From CAZRDB01 sp964598695 (GTDB lineage Bacteria; Armatimonadota; Zipacnadia; UBA1398): a stretch of 39,623 nt of DNA. Each line of letters opens with the position of its first letter. Position 1 is the first letter of the stretch. Shown one piece after another: positions 23,869 through 33,155 of the stretch. The translations under genes and the position numbers were made by a program. The notes beneath the pieces are model-generated. The model worked only from the letters and a program-made list of their open reading frames with translations, did no database searches and was not told where the DNA came from. The stretch is from positions 1 to 39,623 of the forward strand of contig CAZRDB010000021.1 in assembly GCA_964598695.1 (NCBI GenBank), read 5' to 3'.

Positions 23869-24864
23869 CTATGCCTCCAGCACCTCGCGCACGGCGCGGA
23901 CGATGTCGTCGGCGTCGACGAGAGCGTACGACTCGAGCGGCTCGCTGTAGGGGAGGGGAACCGGCTTCGAGCCGAGCCGCTTGGGGGGGGCCTTGAGCGT
24001 GCCCCACGCCCGCTCGGTCACCTGCGCCGCGATCTCGGCCCCGAGACCGCAGAACGCGTGGGCCTCGTGGGCGACGACCAAGCGGCCGGTCTTGCGGACC
24101 GACGCGAGAATGGTCTCGAGGTCGAGCGGCGCGAGCGTCAACGGGTCGATCACCTCGACCGAGACGCCCTCCCCCGCGAGCTGCTCCGCCGCCTCCAGCG
24201 CCCACAGGAGCGTCCGGGAGTAGGAGACCACGGTGACGTCGGTCCCCTCGCGCTTCACGTCGGCTACGCCGAGGGGGATCAGCTCCTCTTCCTTCGGGAC
24301 CGGCCCCTTGTACGTGTAGTGCGACTTGTGCTCGAGGAACAGCACCGGGTTGGGGTCACGGACGGCCGACTTGAGCAGGCCCCGCGCATCGCGCGGCATG
24401 CAGGGCGCGACGACCGTCAGGCCGGGGATGTGGGCGAACCATGCCTCGATGTTCTGGGAGTGCTGGCCGGCGTAGCCCGAGCCGCCTCCGCCCGGCGCTC
24501 GGACCACGAGCGGCATCTCGAACTGGCCGCCGCTCATGTAGCGCCACTTGGCCGCCTGGTTGGCGATCATGTCGGCCGCGTGCATCAGGAAGTCGCCGTA
24601 CATGATCTCCACCACCGGCCGCATCCCGAGCAGCGCCGCGCCGACCGCCGCACCCACGATCGCCATCTCCGAGATCGGCGCGTCGCGCACGCGGTCCTTG
24701 CCGAACTCGCGCTGGAGGCCCGTCGTCGCGCCGTAGACCCCTCCGTACACGCCGATGTCCTCGCCCCACAGGACCACGCGCTCGTCCCGCTTCATCTCCT
24801 CGCGGAGCGCGGTGCGGATCGCCTGGGAGTAGACCACCTGACGAAGATCCTGTGCCTCAGCCAT
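23869..24864 (-). CDS. 2-oxoacid / acetoin dehydrogenase E1 component, beta subunit
   Basis: 331 residues of the transketolase-like E1-beta family. The pyrimidine-binding domain has VLWGEDIGVYGGVYGATTGL, APISEMAIVGAAVGAALLGM and IMYGDFLMHAADMIANQAAK, with the catalytic-type segment APGGGGSGYAGQHSQNIEAW. The C-terminal domain has SVEVIDPLTLAPLDLETI and VVAHEAHAFCGLGAEIA. It resembles acetoin dehydrogenase AcoB and branched-chain or pyruvate E1-beta; sequence alone does not separate these. ATG at 24864 lies eight bases inside the alpha-subunit gene, so the two are translated together. No E2 (lipoyl acyltransferase) or E3 gene is in the window. Confidence 0.94.
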   Translation of the reverse strand: MAEAQDLRQVVYSQAIRTALREEMKRDERVVLWGEDIGVYGGVYGATTGLQREFGKDRVRDAPISEMAIVGAAVGAALLGMRPVVEIMYGDFLMHAADMIANQAAKWRYMSGGQFEMPLVVRAPGGGGSGYAGQHSQNIEAWFAHIPGLTVVAPCMPRDARGLLKSAVRDPNPVLFLEHKSHYTYKGPVPKEEELIPLGVADVKREGTDVTVVSYSRTLLWALEAAEQLAGEGVSVEVIDPLTLAPLDLETILASVRKTGRLVVAHEAHAFCGLGAEIAAQVTERAWGTLKAPPKRLGSKPVPLPYSEPLESYALVDADDIVRAVREVLEA

Positions 24865-25846
24865 TGGCGACGCCCCCCTGCACCGTGAGACCGTCCCAGA
24901 TCTCCTCGAGTTCCGGCCACGGCGCGGCGTGCGCGGTCTCGAACGCGGCCTCGACCTCGGCATGGAGCTCGTCGCGGATCGCGATCAGATCGTTCACGTC
25001 GACCTCGCACTCGGCGAAGACCTCATGCTCGACGAAGTGGATCGGATCGCGCTCCCGGAGCACCTGGATCGGCTCCTCCTTCGGCCGGTACTGCTCGCTG
25101 TCGTTGGTGTGGTGGCCGGCGAAGCGGTAGGTGTCGAAGACCAGGAACGACGGCCGGCACTCGGAGCGCGCCTTGTCGATCGCCTGCTTGGCGGCGTCGT
25201 AGACCTCGAGAACGTTCATCCCGTCGACCGCGTGGCCGTCGATGCCGTAGGCGACCGCCCGCTCATGGAGCGCCTGCTGCGACTGCGCGTCCTCGAAAGT
25301 CACCGAGATCGCGTAGCGGTTGTTCTCGCAGACGAAGACCACGGGGAGGTCCCAGAGAGCGGCCATGTTGAGGCCTTCGTGGAATGCGCCCGTGTTCGCC
25401 GCGCCATCGCCGAAGAACGCCAACACCACGCCCTCTTTGCCCTGCATCTTGAGCGCGAGGGCCGCGCCGGCGGCCATCGGGATGTTCGAGCCGACGACGG
25501 GGTTCTCTCCCAGGATGCCGAGCGAGGCGTCGGCGAGGTGCATGCTGCCCCCCTTGCCGCGGCAGACGCCGGTGCGGCGGCCCATGATCTCCGCGAACAT
25601 CCCCGCCATGTCCATCCCGCGGGCGAGGCAATGGCCGTGGCCGCGGTGCGACGTGATGAGGTAGTCGCTCTCCCGCATCGCGTGGACGACGCCGACGCCG
25701 ACCGCCTCCTGCCCCATGTAGAGGTGCGACGAGCCACGGAAGAGCCTGTTGGGCAGGAGATGGTGGAGGATCTTCTCCTCGAAGTACCGGATCCGCAGCA
25801 TGTCGCGGTAGAAGTGGAGCAGCAGCTCCGTCCGCTCCCGAGTCAC
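24857..25846 (-). CDS. 2-oxoacid / acetoin dehydrogenase E1 component, alpha subunit
   Basis: 329 residues from GTG 25846; AAAGGGG lies about ten bases upstream. The open frame continues further up but that part is low-complexity and non-coding in look. Thiamine diphosphate motif: FFGDGAANTGAFHEGLNMAA through VFVCENNRYA, the GDG to NN span typical of ThDP enzymes. Other E1-alpha landmarks are SSHLYMGQEAVGVGVVHAM, SHRGHGHCLARGMDM, CRGKGGSMHLAD and FDTYRFAGHHTNDSEQYR. The alpha2-beta2 E1 decarboxylates a 2-oxoacid, or cleaves acetoin, and passes the acyl group to lipoyl E2. First gene of a two-gene operon, divergent from the glycoside hydrolase at 25999. Confidence 0.94.
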   Translation of the reverse strand: MTRERTELLLHFYRDMLRIRYFEEKILHHLLPNRLFRGSSHLYMGQEAVGVGVVHAMRESDYLITSHRGHGHCLARGMDMAGMFAEIMGRRTGVCRGKGGSMHLADASLGILGENPVVGSNIPMAAGAALALKMQGKEGVVLAFFGDGAANTGAFHEGLNMAALWDLPVVFVCENNRYAISVTFEDAQSQQALHERAVAYGIDGHAVDGMNVLEVYDAAKQAIDKARSECRPSFLVFDTYRFAGHHTNDSEQYRPKEEPIQVLRERDPIHFVEHEVFAECEVDVNDLIAIRDELHAEVEAAFETAHAAPWPELEEIWDGLTVQGGVANG

Positions 25847-25998
25847 GCGGTCACGACCCCTTTCCCGACGCCCCCCTCCCTCGGCCGAATACCATTCGAC
25901 ACGGCCGGGCGATCCGCCTACCGGCGAGGGAAGGGGGCTGCGCCCTCCGGTGAGAACGCCTAGCGGGGGAGGGTGGCGCCCCAAGGAGGCACCTGGCA
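25847..25998. promoter_or_regulatory. Divergent intergenic region between E1-alpha and secreted glycoside hydrolase
   Basis: 152 bases with promoters expected in both directions. It ends with a strong AAGGAGG for the plus-strand gene. I could not identify promoter boxes or an operator-like palindrome. Confidence 0.35.
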
Positions 25999-28110
25999 GT
26001 GAACACTCCTTCCGCGATGCTCCTCGCCCTGGCTCTCGGCGGCCTGATCGCCGCCCCGACACGGGCCCAGTGGAAGTCGGTCGCCGTCCCTCCCGTCCAG
26101 CGGGACGCCCTCGGCTTCTACGAGCGCGATACCGTGCTCGACGCCCTCACCGAGATCGGGGAGTGGGCCGTCGGGACGACCGACCAGAACGCCCGCGCGA
26201 CGCTCGCGCTCGGCGAGGGCGCCGAAGCCGGCGCCTCGGCGCTCGAGATCGGCTACGCGTTCGAGGGGAGAACGCCCCTCGAGTACGCGGAGGTCGTCCG
26301 CGCCATCCCGCTGCCCGCGGGGACCGAGGCACTGGGGATCCGTGTGTGCGGCGGCGAGCACCCCCTCCCGGCGCGGGTCCGGCTCATCGACGCGAACGGC
26401 GAGTGGCACCAGTTCGACCTTGGCGCCGTCCAGCCGGGGCTCTGGTCCGTGGCGATCGCCGATCTCTCGCTGAACGGCGGCCATTGGGGCGGCGACGACA
26501 ACGGTGTCCTCGACGCGCCGGCCCGGATCCACTCGATCCTGTTCGATCGCGCCGCGACGGGGTTCGCGGGCAGCGGGAGCGTTCGGGTCGCCGATCTCGC
26601 CACCTACCGGCGTGTCTCCTCCAGCGACCCGCACGGCTTCCGCATCGAGATCCCCGCCGAGCGCGCACGCCTGGTCTACGAGCCGGGCGAGGCGGTGCGG
26701 CTTCGCGTCGGCCTCGAGCCCGCCCCGGGACTCGCCTTCCCGGTGACGATCACCGCGACCCAGGTTGATCCGTTCGGCCAGGAGGTCTGGCAGGACCGCT
26801 GGGAGGCCGAGTCCGCGGAGCCGCGGGAGGTGACGATCCCGCAGCCCGAGACCGGCGGCTACGATCTGCGGCTGCGGATCGAGGGGGACGCGGGGGCGGG
26901 CCGTCCGTGGGCCGACTTCCGCTTCGCGGTCCTCCCGCAGCCAGGTCCGGTGCCCGAGGACTCGCCCTTCGGCTTCTCGACCCATTTCGGCCAGGGCTGG
27001 GATCCCGCCTGGATGGACCTCCTCACGCGCGTTGGCGTCCGGTGGTACCGCGACGAGATCTCGTGGGGCTCCGTCGAGCCGCAGAAGGGCACACTCGCGC
27101 TGCCGGAGGCCGCTCTCGGGTGGGCACGGCGGGGCCGCGACCTCGGGCTCGAACTCCTGCTGATCCTCGACTACGCCAACGCGCACTACGACGACGGGGG
27201 CTACCCCGTGAGCCCCGAGGCGCGCGCCGGCTTCGCGGGATACGGCGCGCGGGCGGCGACGGAGCTGCGTGGCGTCGCCGCGCACTACGAGGTCTGGAAC
27301 GAGTGGTGCGGCGGCTGCGGGATGGGCACGCGGAAGGGCAGGGCCGAGGACTACGCCCCGCTGTATCTCGAGGCGGCCCGGGCTGTCCGGGAGGCCGATC
27401 CCACGGCGCGCGTCGTCGGCATCGGCGGCGAGTACGGCGGCAAGGAAGACGTGGCCCACACGCTGGGCACGATGATGCGCGACGGCGCCGGCGCGGCGAT
27501 GGACGCGTTCTCGATCCACCCGTACCACTACCCGGGCCTGCCGTCGGCCGCCTTCCGTGAGCACCTCGAGGCCTCGCTGGCCGCCGCCGCTCAGGCAGCC
27601 GGGAAGCCGGTGCCGCTGTGGATCACCGAGATCGGCTGGCCGACGAACTTCGGCGGCAACGGGAGTGGCTTCCTCCACCAGGCGCGGTGCCTCGTGCGGA
27701 TGTACGCCATCGCGCTCGGGACACCCGGCGTGGAGCGCGTGTTCTGGTACGACCTGCGCGACGATGGAACCTCGCTCGGCTACAACGAGCACAACTTCGG
27801 CATCGTGCACAACCAGGAGTTCCTGCTCGCGCCCAAGCCCGCCTACGCGGCGCTCGCGCAGCTCGTGGACGCGGTGCACGGCCGAGCGATCGAGTCCTGC
27901 GTGCTGGGCGCCGACGGGCTGTGGCGTCTGTCGCTCCGGGGGCCGGATGATCGCGTGTGGGTGGTCTTCGCCGACCAGCTCTCCGCCCGGGTGGCCTACG
28001 ATCTGCCTGCCGGCGCAACGCGCGTGACCGACCTGTTCGGCCGCGCGCGCCCGGCGGCGCCCCGGATGCAGATCGACGGAAGCCCCGTCTTCGTCTGGGC
28101 GTCCGAGTAG
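25999..28110 (+). CDS. Secreted clan-A glycoside hydrolase, GH39-like
   Basis: 703 residues. GTG at 25999 has AAGGAGG at ideal spacing. The signal peptide MLLALALGGLIAAPTRAQ cleaves near residue 24. Residues of about 25-310 are beta-sandwich domains that look like a carbohydrate-binding or galactose-binding-like module. From about 320 a TIM barrel begins with GFSTHFGQGWDPAWMDLLTR and VRWYRDEISWGSVEP. The acid/base candidate is Glu435 in YEVWNEW and the nucleophile candidate is Glu544 in WITEIGWP; this Asn-Glu plus late Glu arrangement defines clan A (GH5, GH39, GH51 and others). The ending has a short beta domain with VWVVFADQLSARVAYDL. Substrate unknown; GH39-like enzymes usually attack xylosides or complex glycans. 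Followed after 29 bases by a related gene. Confidence 0.88.
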   Translation: MNTPSAMLLALALGGLIAAPTRAQWKSVAVPPVQRDALGFYERDTVLDALTEIGEWAVGTTDQNARATLALGEGAEAGASALEIGYAFEGRTPLEYAEVVRAIPLPAGTEALGIRVCGGEHPLPARVRLIDANGEWHQFDLGAVQPGLWSVAIADLSLNGGHWGGDDNGVLDAPARIHSILFDRAATGFAGSGSVRVADLATYRRVSSSDPHGFRIEIPAERARLVYEPGEAVRLRVGLEPAPGLAFPVTITATQVDPFGQEVWQDRWEAESAEPREVTIPQPETGGYDLRLRIEGDAGAGRPWADFRFAVLPQPGPVPEDSPFGFSTHFGQGWDPAWMDLLTRVGVRWYRDEISWGSVEPQKGTLALPEAALGWARRGRDLGLELLLILDYANAHYDDGGYPVSPEARAGFAGYGARAATELRGVAAHYEVWNEWCGGCGMGTRKGRAEDYAPLYLEAARAVREADPTARVVGIGGEYGGKEDVAHTLGTMMRDGAGAAMDAFSIHPYHYPGLPSAAFREHLEASLAAAAQAAGKPVPLWITEIGWPTNFGGNGSGFLHQARCLVRMYAIALGTPGVERVFWYDLRDDGTSLGYNEHNFGIVHNQEFLLAPKPAYAALAQLVDAVHGRAIESCVLGADGLWRLSLRGPDDRVWVVFADQLSARVAYDLPAGATRVTDLFGRARPAAPRMQIDGSPVFVWASE

Positions 28111-28139
28111 CGGCTCGCCACACCGAAGGGACGACGTTG

Positions 28140-31100
28140 ATGCGCTTGCTCCGCTCGATCCGGCCCGCGCTCCTGGTGCTCGCGGCACTCGCGGCGCCGC
28201 ACGCCCTCGCGGCCGAGGCCGTGCTCCTCGACCTGAGTCTCCCCAACTGCTGGGAGATCGAGCAGTGGAGCAAGGCGCCCGGCGCCCTGTCGGCCGGGGA
28301 GGAGACTCCGGCGGGCGTGCCTCTCCCGGAGGCGCTGTGCCGGCCGCTCCGTGTGCGGATCGACTGGCCCGCGCCGGGCGAGTTCCGCTTCTTCTCGGTG
28401 CTCCCCAAGGGGCAGGAGACGCGGGTCCCCTACCGCCTCTCCTCCGTGCGGGCGTGGGTGAAGGGCGGCGGAGACGGGCACCCGGTCGAGCTGGGCTTCA
28501 AGGATGCCGACGGCCAGAGCCGCAAGGTGGGCCTGGCGACGCTCGACTTCACGGAGTGGCGCGAGGTCCGCGCGGAGATCCCGGCCGACTGGAAGCAGCC
28601 GCTCGAGCTGACCGGCATCACCTGGCACAACTGGGGGATGCAGACCGGCGGCGCGGCGGTAACGGAGCTGGCCGGGCTGCTTGGGACGGTCGACACGGAG
28701 CGGAACCTCCTGGAGGCCGAAGTCGCCCCGCGACTCCTCGCGGTCGCCGACGACCCGAACGGGATCGCCTGGTCGACCGAGCCGTGCGGAGTCGAGGTGC
28801 GCGCGCTCGGCTGGGAGCCCCTCCCCGCGGGCGCGATGACCCTCCTGCGGACGCTGAGTCGGGCGGGCGAGGCCGAAGGCGCGCAGACGGTCGCGACCCC
28901 GGTGGACGCCGGCGGCGCCTCGGCGTGGGCAACGACCGTCGCGCTCGAGAGCGACCGCAACGGATGCGCCGACCTGCGGCTCGCGCTCCACGAGACCGCG
29001 GGAGAGCGGGAGCTGGCAGTCCGAACGCTGCGGCTCGCATGGGTGACGAGACCGTGGCCGGTCAACGGGGGCCAGCGGCTCGCGTCGCCGATCGGCGTCA
29101 ACACCCACGTCGGCGCGCCCTGGCACGCCTTCGGCCGGCTGGGGATCCACTGGGCGCGCGACTACTCGTGGACCTGGCTCGGCCACGGCGAGACGGCGCC
29201 CCAGGGCAACGGGCGGGACTTCGCGGCGGTGCTCGCGGAGGCCGAGGCCAACGGCGTGCTGGTGCTGCCGGTGCTGCAGGGCGCCTTCCGCAACTCCGAG
29301 GGCACCGGTTACTCGAGCGACTCGGCGATGCTCACGGCCTCCTTCGAGCGGCTGGCGAAGGCCTTCCCGACGATCCCCTTCTGGGAGCCCGACAACGAGT
29401 ACGACCTCGCGCTCGCCAGCCGCTGGTACCCGCCCGGCAACTACGAGAACGCGCTGCAGGCGATGGCCCAGGGCCTCGCCGACGCCGGCCGCGCCAAGCT
29501 CGTGCTCACCGGCACGGCAGGGATCCGGTACGAGGAGACGGTCGACCTCCTGCACTCCCCGGCGGCCAGGAGCTTCGCCGCGGCCAACTCGCACTTCTAC
29601 ACGGGCACCGCGGCCCCCGAGGAGGGGGTCTCCGACACCAACACCGGCGGCACGGAGCGGTACAAGCCGCTCTCCGGCATCGAGCAGCTCGCCCGGATCA
29701 GCACGGCGGCGCACCGCGCCGGCAAGTTCTCGTGGCTGACGGAGATCGGATGGGACGTGCTCTACGGTCCCGCCGTCTCCGAGGAGGAGCAGTGCCTCTA
29801 CCTCCCGCGCGCCTACCTTCTGGCGCGCCTGGCGGGGGCCGACAAGGTCTTCTGGTTCTACGACCGCGACATCCCGGGCTCGACCGGCCGGTTCGCAAGC
29901 TCCGGCCTCCTGCGGGCCGACGGCAGCCTGCGGCCGTCGGGCGTCGCCCTTGCGCAGCTCTCGCGCGAGACGGCCCACGCCGAGCTGCAGGGGACGCTGG
30001 ATCTGGGCGGTGACAGCTACGCGGCCGTCTTCTCGCTGCCCGACGGCGGCCTGACGATCGCGGCCTGGGCGCCGACCGGCGAGGTCGCCGTGCCCGCGTC
30101 GCTGGGCGAATGGCCCGCGACCGATGCCTTCGGCAACGCCACGCGCCACGAGGCGCTCCAGCCGTCGGTCACCTACTTCCACGGCTGGACCCTCCCGGAG
30201 GATCTCTCGAGGCAGCTCGCCGCGCGCTGGACGACGGGGGCCGTCGTAACCGGCGCGCCGGGCGAGGCGATCGCGGTCGCGGCCGAGGCGCCTCCTGGGA
30301 CGCTCGCATGGGAGGGGCTGCCCGAGGGCGTCTCCGCGAGCGCGTGGGGCGCCGCCGACGGGGCCCGCCGCTGCACGCTGACCCTCTCGCCCGATCTCCC
30401 GCTCGGCGTCTACCGGTTCCATGCGCTGGCAGCGGGGGAGGGGTGGGCGAAGCGCCTGCGGCTGACCCTGAGCGTCGAGCCGGCGCTCCGGACCGCGTGC
30501 GCGCCGTACGTGCCGGGTCAGGCGGAGCTGCTCACCGTGAGCACCACGGAGCGGCCGCAGCAGGTGACGATCTCGGGCGGCGAGGGCGCGGTGGTCGCTC
30601 CGAGCGCCTTCGCGGTCGAGCCCGGCAGGCCGCAGCAGGTGGCGCTGGCCCCGAGTGGGGACGCGCGCGAGCCGATCGTCCTGGGCTTCCGGACAGAGGC
30701 CGGCGCGGTCCAGGAGCTGGCCGTGCCGTGCATCCGCTGGAGTGTGCCCGCGTACGCAGCGGCCGTGATCGACGGCGTCCCCGATGGCTGGGCCGAGGAG
30801 GCCTGGATGCCGGAGGCCAACCTCCATCGCTCCGACTGGGCGCCGAGGGGGGTGCGCGTCGCGGTCGCTCGCGCGCCGGAGGGCCTCGTGGTCGCGATCT
30901 CCGCCCCGGCGACGGAGCCTCGGCCCGGCCAGACGACGGGCTTCTGGGAGTCGACCCACTTCGAGGTCTTCGCCGATCCCACTGGCAGCTCCGGTGCATG
31001 GTCGCGCGCGGGCCGGCAAGCGTGGGTCGTGCCGCTCCGGGGCGACGGGGGCGCGTGGTCGGCTGCCGTCGGCCTGTGGGACCCAATGACGGGCGCGGGG

Positions 31101-31376
31101 ATGCCACGGGCCCCCGACCCGGCCCACACGGCCCGGAGGGAAACCACGGCAGAAGGGAAAAAACCCCNNNNNNNNNNCGAGGGGAGCCTCTGCGTCGAGG
31201 TCCTGCTCCCGTGGAGCCTGCTCGGCGCGCAGCCCCAGGCCGGCGCCGAATGGCGGCTCGCGATCGCGGGGCAGGTGCTCGACGGCGGGACGGCCTGGGA
31301 CCTCGGCTGGCCGGCGCGAAAGTCGGCCGGGCTTCTCGTCGGGCCTGGCGCGTGGGGGCTCGCCCGGTTCCCGTAG
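28140..31376 (+). CDS. Large secreted clan-A glycoside hydrolase with C-terminal binding module; contains an assembly gap
   Basis: About 1078 residues (ten Ns at 31168-31177). ATG at 28140 has GAAGGG upstream; the signal peptide is LLVLAALAAPHALAAE. An N-terminal beta-sandwich (about 25-310) precedes a TIM barrel starting IGVNTHVGAPWHAFGRLGI. Acid/base candidate Glu420 is in FWEPDNEYD and nucleophile candidate Glu535 is in WLTEIGWD, giving the same clan-A plan as the upstream gene. Beta domains follow, and from about residue 875 there is a CBM9/DOMON-like module: AAVIDGVPDGWAEEAWMPEA, FEVFADPTGSSGAW and, past the gap, VEVLLPWSLLGAQ. The frame is the same on both sides of the Ns. It is probably transcribed with the gene at 25999. 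Substrate not known. Confidence 0.86.
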   Translation: MRLLRSIRPALLVLAALAAPHALAAEAVLLDLSLPNCWEIEQWSKAPGALSAGEETPAGVPLPEALCRPLRVRIDWPAPGEFRFFSVLPKGQETRVPYRLSSVRAWVKGGGDGHPVELGFKDADGQSRKVGLATLDFTEWREVRAEIPADWKQPLELTGITWHNWGMQTGGAAVTELAGLLGTVDTERNLLEAEVAPRLLAVADDPNGIAWSTEPCGVEVRALGWEPLPAGAMTLLRTLSRAGEAEGAQTVATPVDAGGASAWATTVALESDRNGCADLRLALHETAGERELAVRTLRLAWVTRPWPVNGGQRLASPIGVNTHVGAPWHAFGRLGIHWARDYSWTWLGHGETAPQGNGRDFAAVLAEAEANGVLVLPVLQGAFRNSEGTGYSSDSAMLTASFERLAKAFPTIPFWEPDNEYDLALASRWYPPGNYENALQAMAQGLADAGRAKLVLTGTAGIRYEETVDLLHSPAARSFAAANSHFYTGTAAPEEGVSDTNTGGTERYKPLSGIEQLARISTAAHRAGKFSWLTEIGWDVLYGPAVSEEEQCLYLPRAYLLARLAGADKVFWFYDRDIPGSTGRFASSGLLRADGSLRPSGVALAQLSRETAHAELQGTLDLGGDSYAAVFSLPDGGLTIAAWAPTGEVAVPASLGEWPATDAFGNATRHEALQPSVTYFHGWTLPEDLSRQLAARWTTGAVVTGAPGEAIAVAAEAPPGTLAWEGLPEGVSASAWGAADGARRCTLTLSPDLPLGVYRFHALAAGEGWAKRLRLTLSVEPALRTACAPYVPGQAELLTVSTTERPQQVTISGGEGAVVAPSAFAVEPGRPQQVALAPSGDAREPIVLGFRTEAGAVQELAVPCIRWSVPAYAAAVIDGVPDGWAEEAWMPEANLHRSDWAPRGVRVAVARAPEGLVVAISAPATEPRPGQTTGFWESTHFEVFADPTGSSGAWSRAGRQAWVVPLRGDGGAWSAAVGLWDPMTGAGMPRAPDPAHTARRETTAEGKKPXXXXEGSLCVEVLLPWSLLGAQPQAGAEWRLAIAGQVLDGGTAWDLGWPARKSAGLLVGPGAWGLARFP
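31168..31177. other. Assembly gap (10 N) within the second glycoside hydrolase gene
   Basis: Ten Ns inside the C-terminal binding module, just after a poly-A run and CCCC. Reading frame is kept if the true gap is 1 modulo 3 bases. The residues lost fall between GKKP and EGSLCVEVLLPW. Confidence 0.95.
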
Positions 31377-31383
31377 CGCCCGG

Positions 31384-32370
31384 CTACGCTCCGCCCCGGT
31401 TGCGGATCCGGATGTCGATGTCGCCCAGGAGGACGCTGCTGTACGGCGGCACCGACTCGGCGAGCCAGGTGTTGGCGCCGATGACGGAGTCGTGGCCGAT
31501 CGTGGTGTCGCCGCCGAGGATGGTCGCCCCGGCGTAGATGATGACGTTCGCCTCGATGGTGGGGTGGCGCTTGATCCCCTTGATCGGGTGGCCGTCGGCG
31601 TCACGGGGGAAGCTCTTCGCCCCGAGGGTCACGCCCTGGTAGATCTTCACGTTGGGGCCGATCTCGCAGGTCTCGCCAATGACCACGCCGGTGCCGTGGT
31701 CGATGAAGAAGCTCTCCCCGATCCGTGCGCCGGGGTGGATGTCGATCCCCGTGTGGCTGTGGGCGTGCTCCGACATGATCCGGGGCACGAGCGGGATGTT
31801 CATCCCGTACAGCTCGTGGGCGATCCGGTGGGTGGTGATCGCCTTGATGCACGGGTAGGCGAGCATCACCTCGGCGAACGTGGCGGCTGCGGGATCCCCC
31901 ACGTACGCGGCCTCGACGTCCTTCACGAGCATCTCACGGAGCGCGGGCAGCGCATGGTAGAGCTGGATGATCGCGGCCTCGGTGGCGTCGCCGACGTCCT
32001 CCGGCTCGGGGCCCTTGCCGGAGACGACGGCGTAGTGGCCCCGCCAGCGGTAGGGGATCGCGACGGCGAGTTCGGTCCGCAGGAGGCTGTGCGCGCGGGC
32101 CAAGCGCTCCGTGACGAACGCCTCGAGGACCTCGTCACCGCGCAGTTCGGTGCTCATCCGGCCGGGGAAGACGACATCCTGGAGACAGTGCAGCGCCTCG
32201 ATGACCCGGCTCGTGGAGGGTACCGCGCCCGTCGTGCACATCGGCGAATCCTCGTTGTCGCTGCGGAAGGTCGCGAGGAGCTGGTCCATCACCTCGCAGG
32301 TGAGGCGAGTCGACTCGATGCGCTGGCAGGTGGAGCCGCGCGGGCAGCGTCGTGGGTCCATGCTGTTCAT
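31384..32370 (-). CDS. cysE: Serine O-acetyltransferase (EpsC/CysE type)
   Basis: 328 residues. It makes O-acetylserine from serine and acetyl-CoA, the first step of cysteine synthesis. The N-terminal helical half has VVFPGRMSTELRGDEVLEAF and DVEAAYVGDPAAATFAEVML. The left-handed beta-helix begins TGIDIHPGARIGESFFIDHG, with the catalytic-type His in FIDHGTGVVIGE, and continues KIYQGVTLGAKSFP and GATILGGDTTIGHDSVIGA. The long N-terminus and the ordering match EpsC-type rather than the short E. coli-type enzyme. ATG 32370 overlaps the upstream stop as ATGA, which supports this start over ATG 32361. It is last in a four-gene operon and its stop is seven bases from the convergent hydrolase stop. 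Confidence 0.94.
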   Translation of the reverse strand: MNSMDPRRCPRGSTCQRIESTRLTCEVMDQLLATFRSDNEDSPMCTTGAVPSTSRVIEALHCLQDVVFPGRMSTELRGDEVLEAFVTERLARAHSLLRTELAVAIPYRWRGHYAVVSGKGPEPEDVGDATEAAIIQLYHALPALREMLVKDVEAAYVGDPAAATFAEVMLAYPCIKAITTHRIAHELYGMNIPLVPRIMSEHAHSHTGIDIHPGARIGESFFIDHGTGVVIGETCEIGPNVKIYQGVTLGAKSFPRDADGHPIKGIKRHPTIEANVIIYAGATILGGDTTIGHDSVIGANTWLAESVPPYSSVLLGDIDIRIRNRGGA

Positions 32371-33128
32371 CCTTCTTCCTCGCGCGAGGCGTCGGGCTCG
32401 GCAAGCGCGAGCAGCCCGCGCACCTCGTCCGGAGTGAGGTGTCGGAAGCCGCCGGGGGCGATTCCCTCGAGCTGCACGGGCCCGATCGCTCTCCGCTCGA
32501 GGCGGAGGACGGGCGTGTGCAGTCTCGCGAACATCCTTCGCACCTGGCGGCGGCGTCCCTCCCGGATCACCAGCTCCACGACCGTCTTCGCCCCGCGCCG
32601 CTCGAGCACGCGTCCCTCCGCGGGCCGGGTCGGGCCGTCGTGCAGGAGGATCCCCTCCCGCAGGCGGTCGAGATCCTCCTCATCGAGCGTCCCGTCGACC
32701 TCGGCCACGTACCGCTTGGGCACGCCATGGGACGGGTGGGTCATGCGGAGCGCGAAGTCGCCGTCGTTGGTCAGCAGCAGCAGACCGGAGGTATCGCGGT
32801 CGAGACGGCCGACGGGCTGGAGCCCGTGCAGCTCGGACGGCAGCACATCGAGGAGGCAGACGCGCCCCGAGGGGTCTCTGCGGGTGACGATCACGTCGAC
32901 CGTCTTGTGGTAGGCGACGTACTCGCGCGTGGCGGGCACCACGATCCGGCGGCCGTCGACGCGGATCACGGCCTCGGGGCGAACCATGCTGCCCGCGCCC
33001 CGGAGGATGTGGCCATCGACCGTCACACGCCCGCTCCGGATCAGCTCGACGGCCGCCCGCCGCGAGGTGACCCCGCTGGCCGCGAGCAGCTTGTTGAGTC
33101 GGCACAGCCCCCCGGTCGGCTGCGTCAC
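32367..33128 (-). CDS. RsuA/RluB-family pseudouridine synthase
   Basis: 253 residues. An N-terminal S4 RNA-binding domain, LNKLLAASGVTSRRAAVELI to GRVTVDGHI, is followed by the catalytic core. The nucleophile is Asp110 in PVGRLDRDTSGLLLLTNDGD. Other motifs are KRYVAEVDG and EGRRRQVRRMFARLHTPVLR, the latter a hallmark of the RsuA/RluB/RluE/RluF group. It modifies uridine in 16S or 23S rRNA; which site cannot be told from sequence, though S4 plus short linkers fits RluB best. GTG 33128 has GGAGGGGAG upstream. It sits between a lipoprotein gene (27 bases upstream) and cysE (overlapping), an odd mix for one operon. Confidence 0.92.
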   Translation of the reverse strand: MTQPTGGLCRLNKLLAASGVTSRRAAVELIRSGRVTVDGHILRGAGSMVRPEAVIRVDGRRIVVPATREYVAYHKTVDVIVTRRDPSGRVCLLDVLPSELHGLQPVGRLDRDTSGLLLLTNDGDFALRMTHPSHGVPKRYVAEVDGTLDEEDLDRLREGILLHDGPTRPAEGRVLERRGAKTVVELVIREGRRRQVRRMFARLHTPVLRLERRAIGPVQLEGIAPGGFRHLTPDEVRGLLALAEPDASREEEG

Positions 33129-33155
33129 GGCGTCTCCCCTCCCCGGGCCCGGTGT

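Noticed and set aside
27996..31604. 1202-codon minus-strand frame over the glycoside hydrolase
   Set aside because: Antisense shadow running through the N gap and into cysE; composition is not protein-like.
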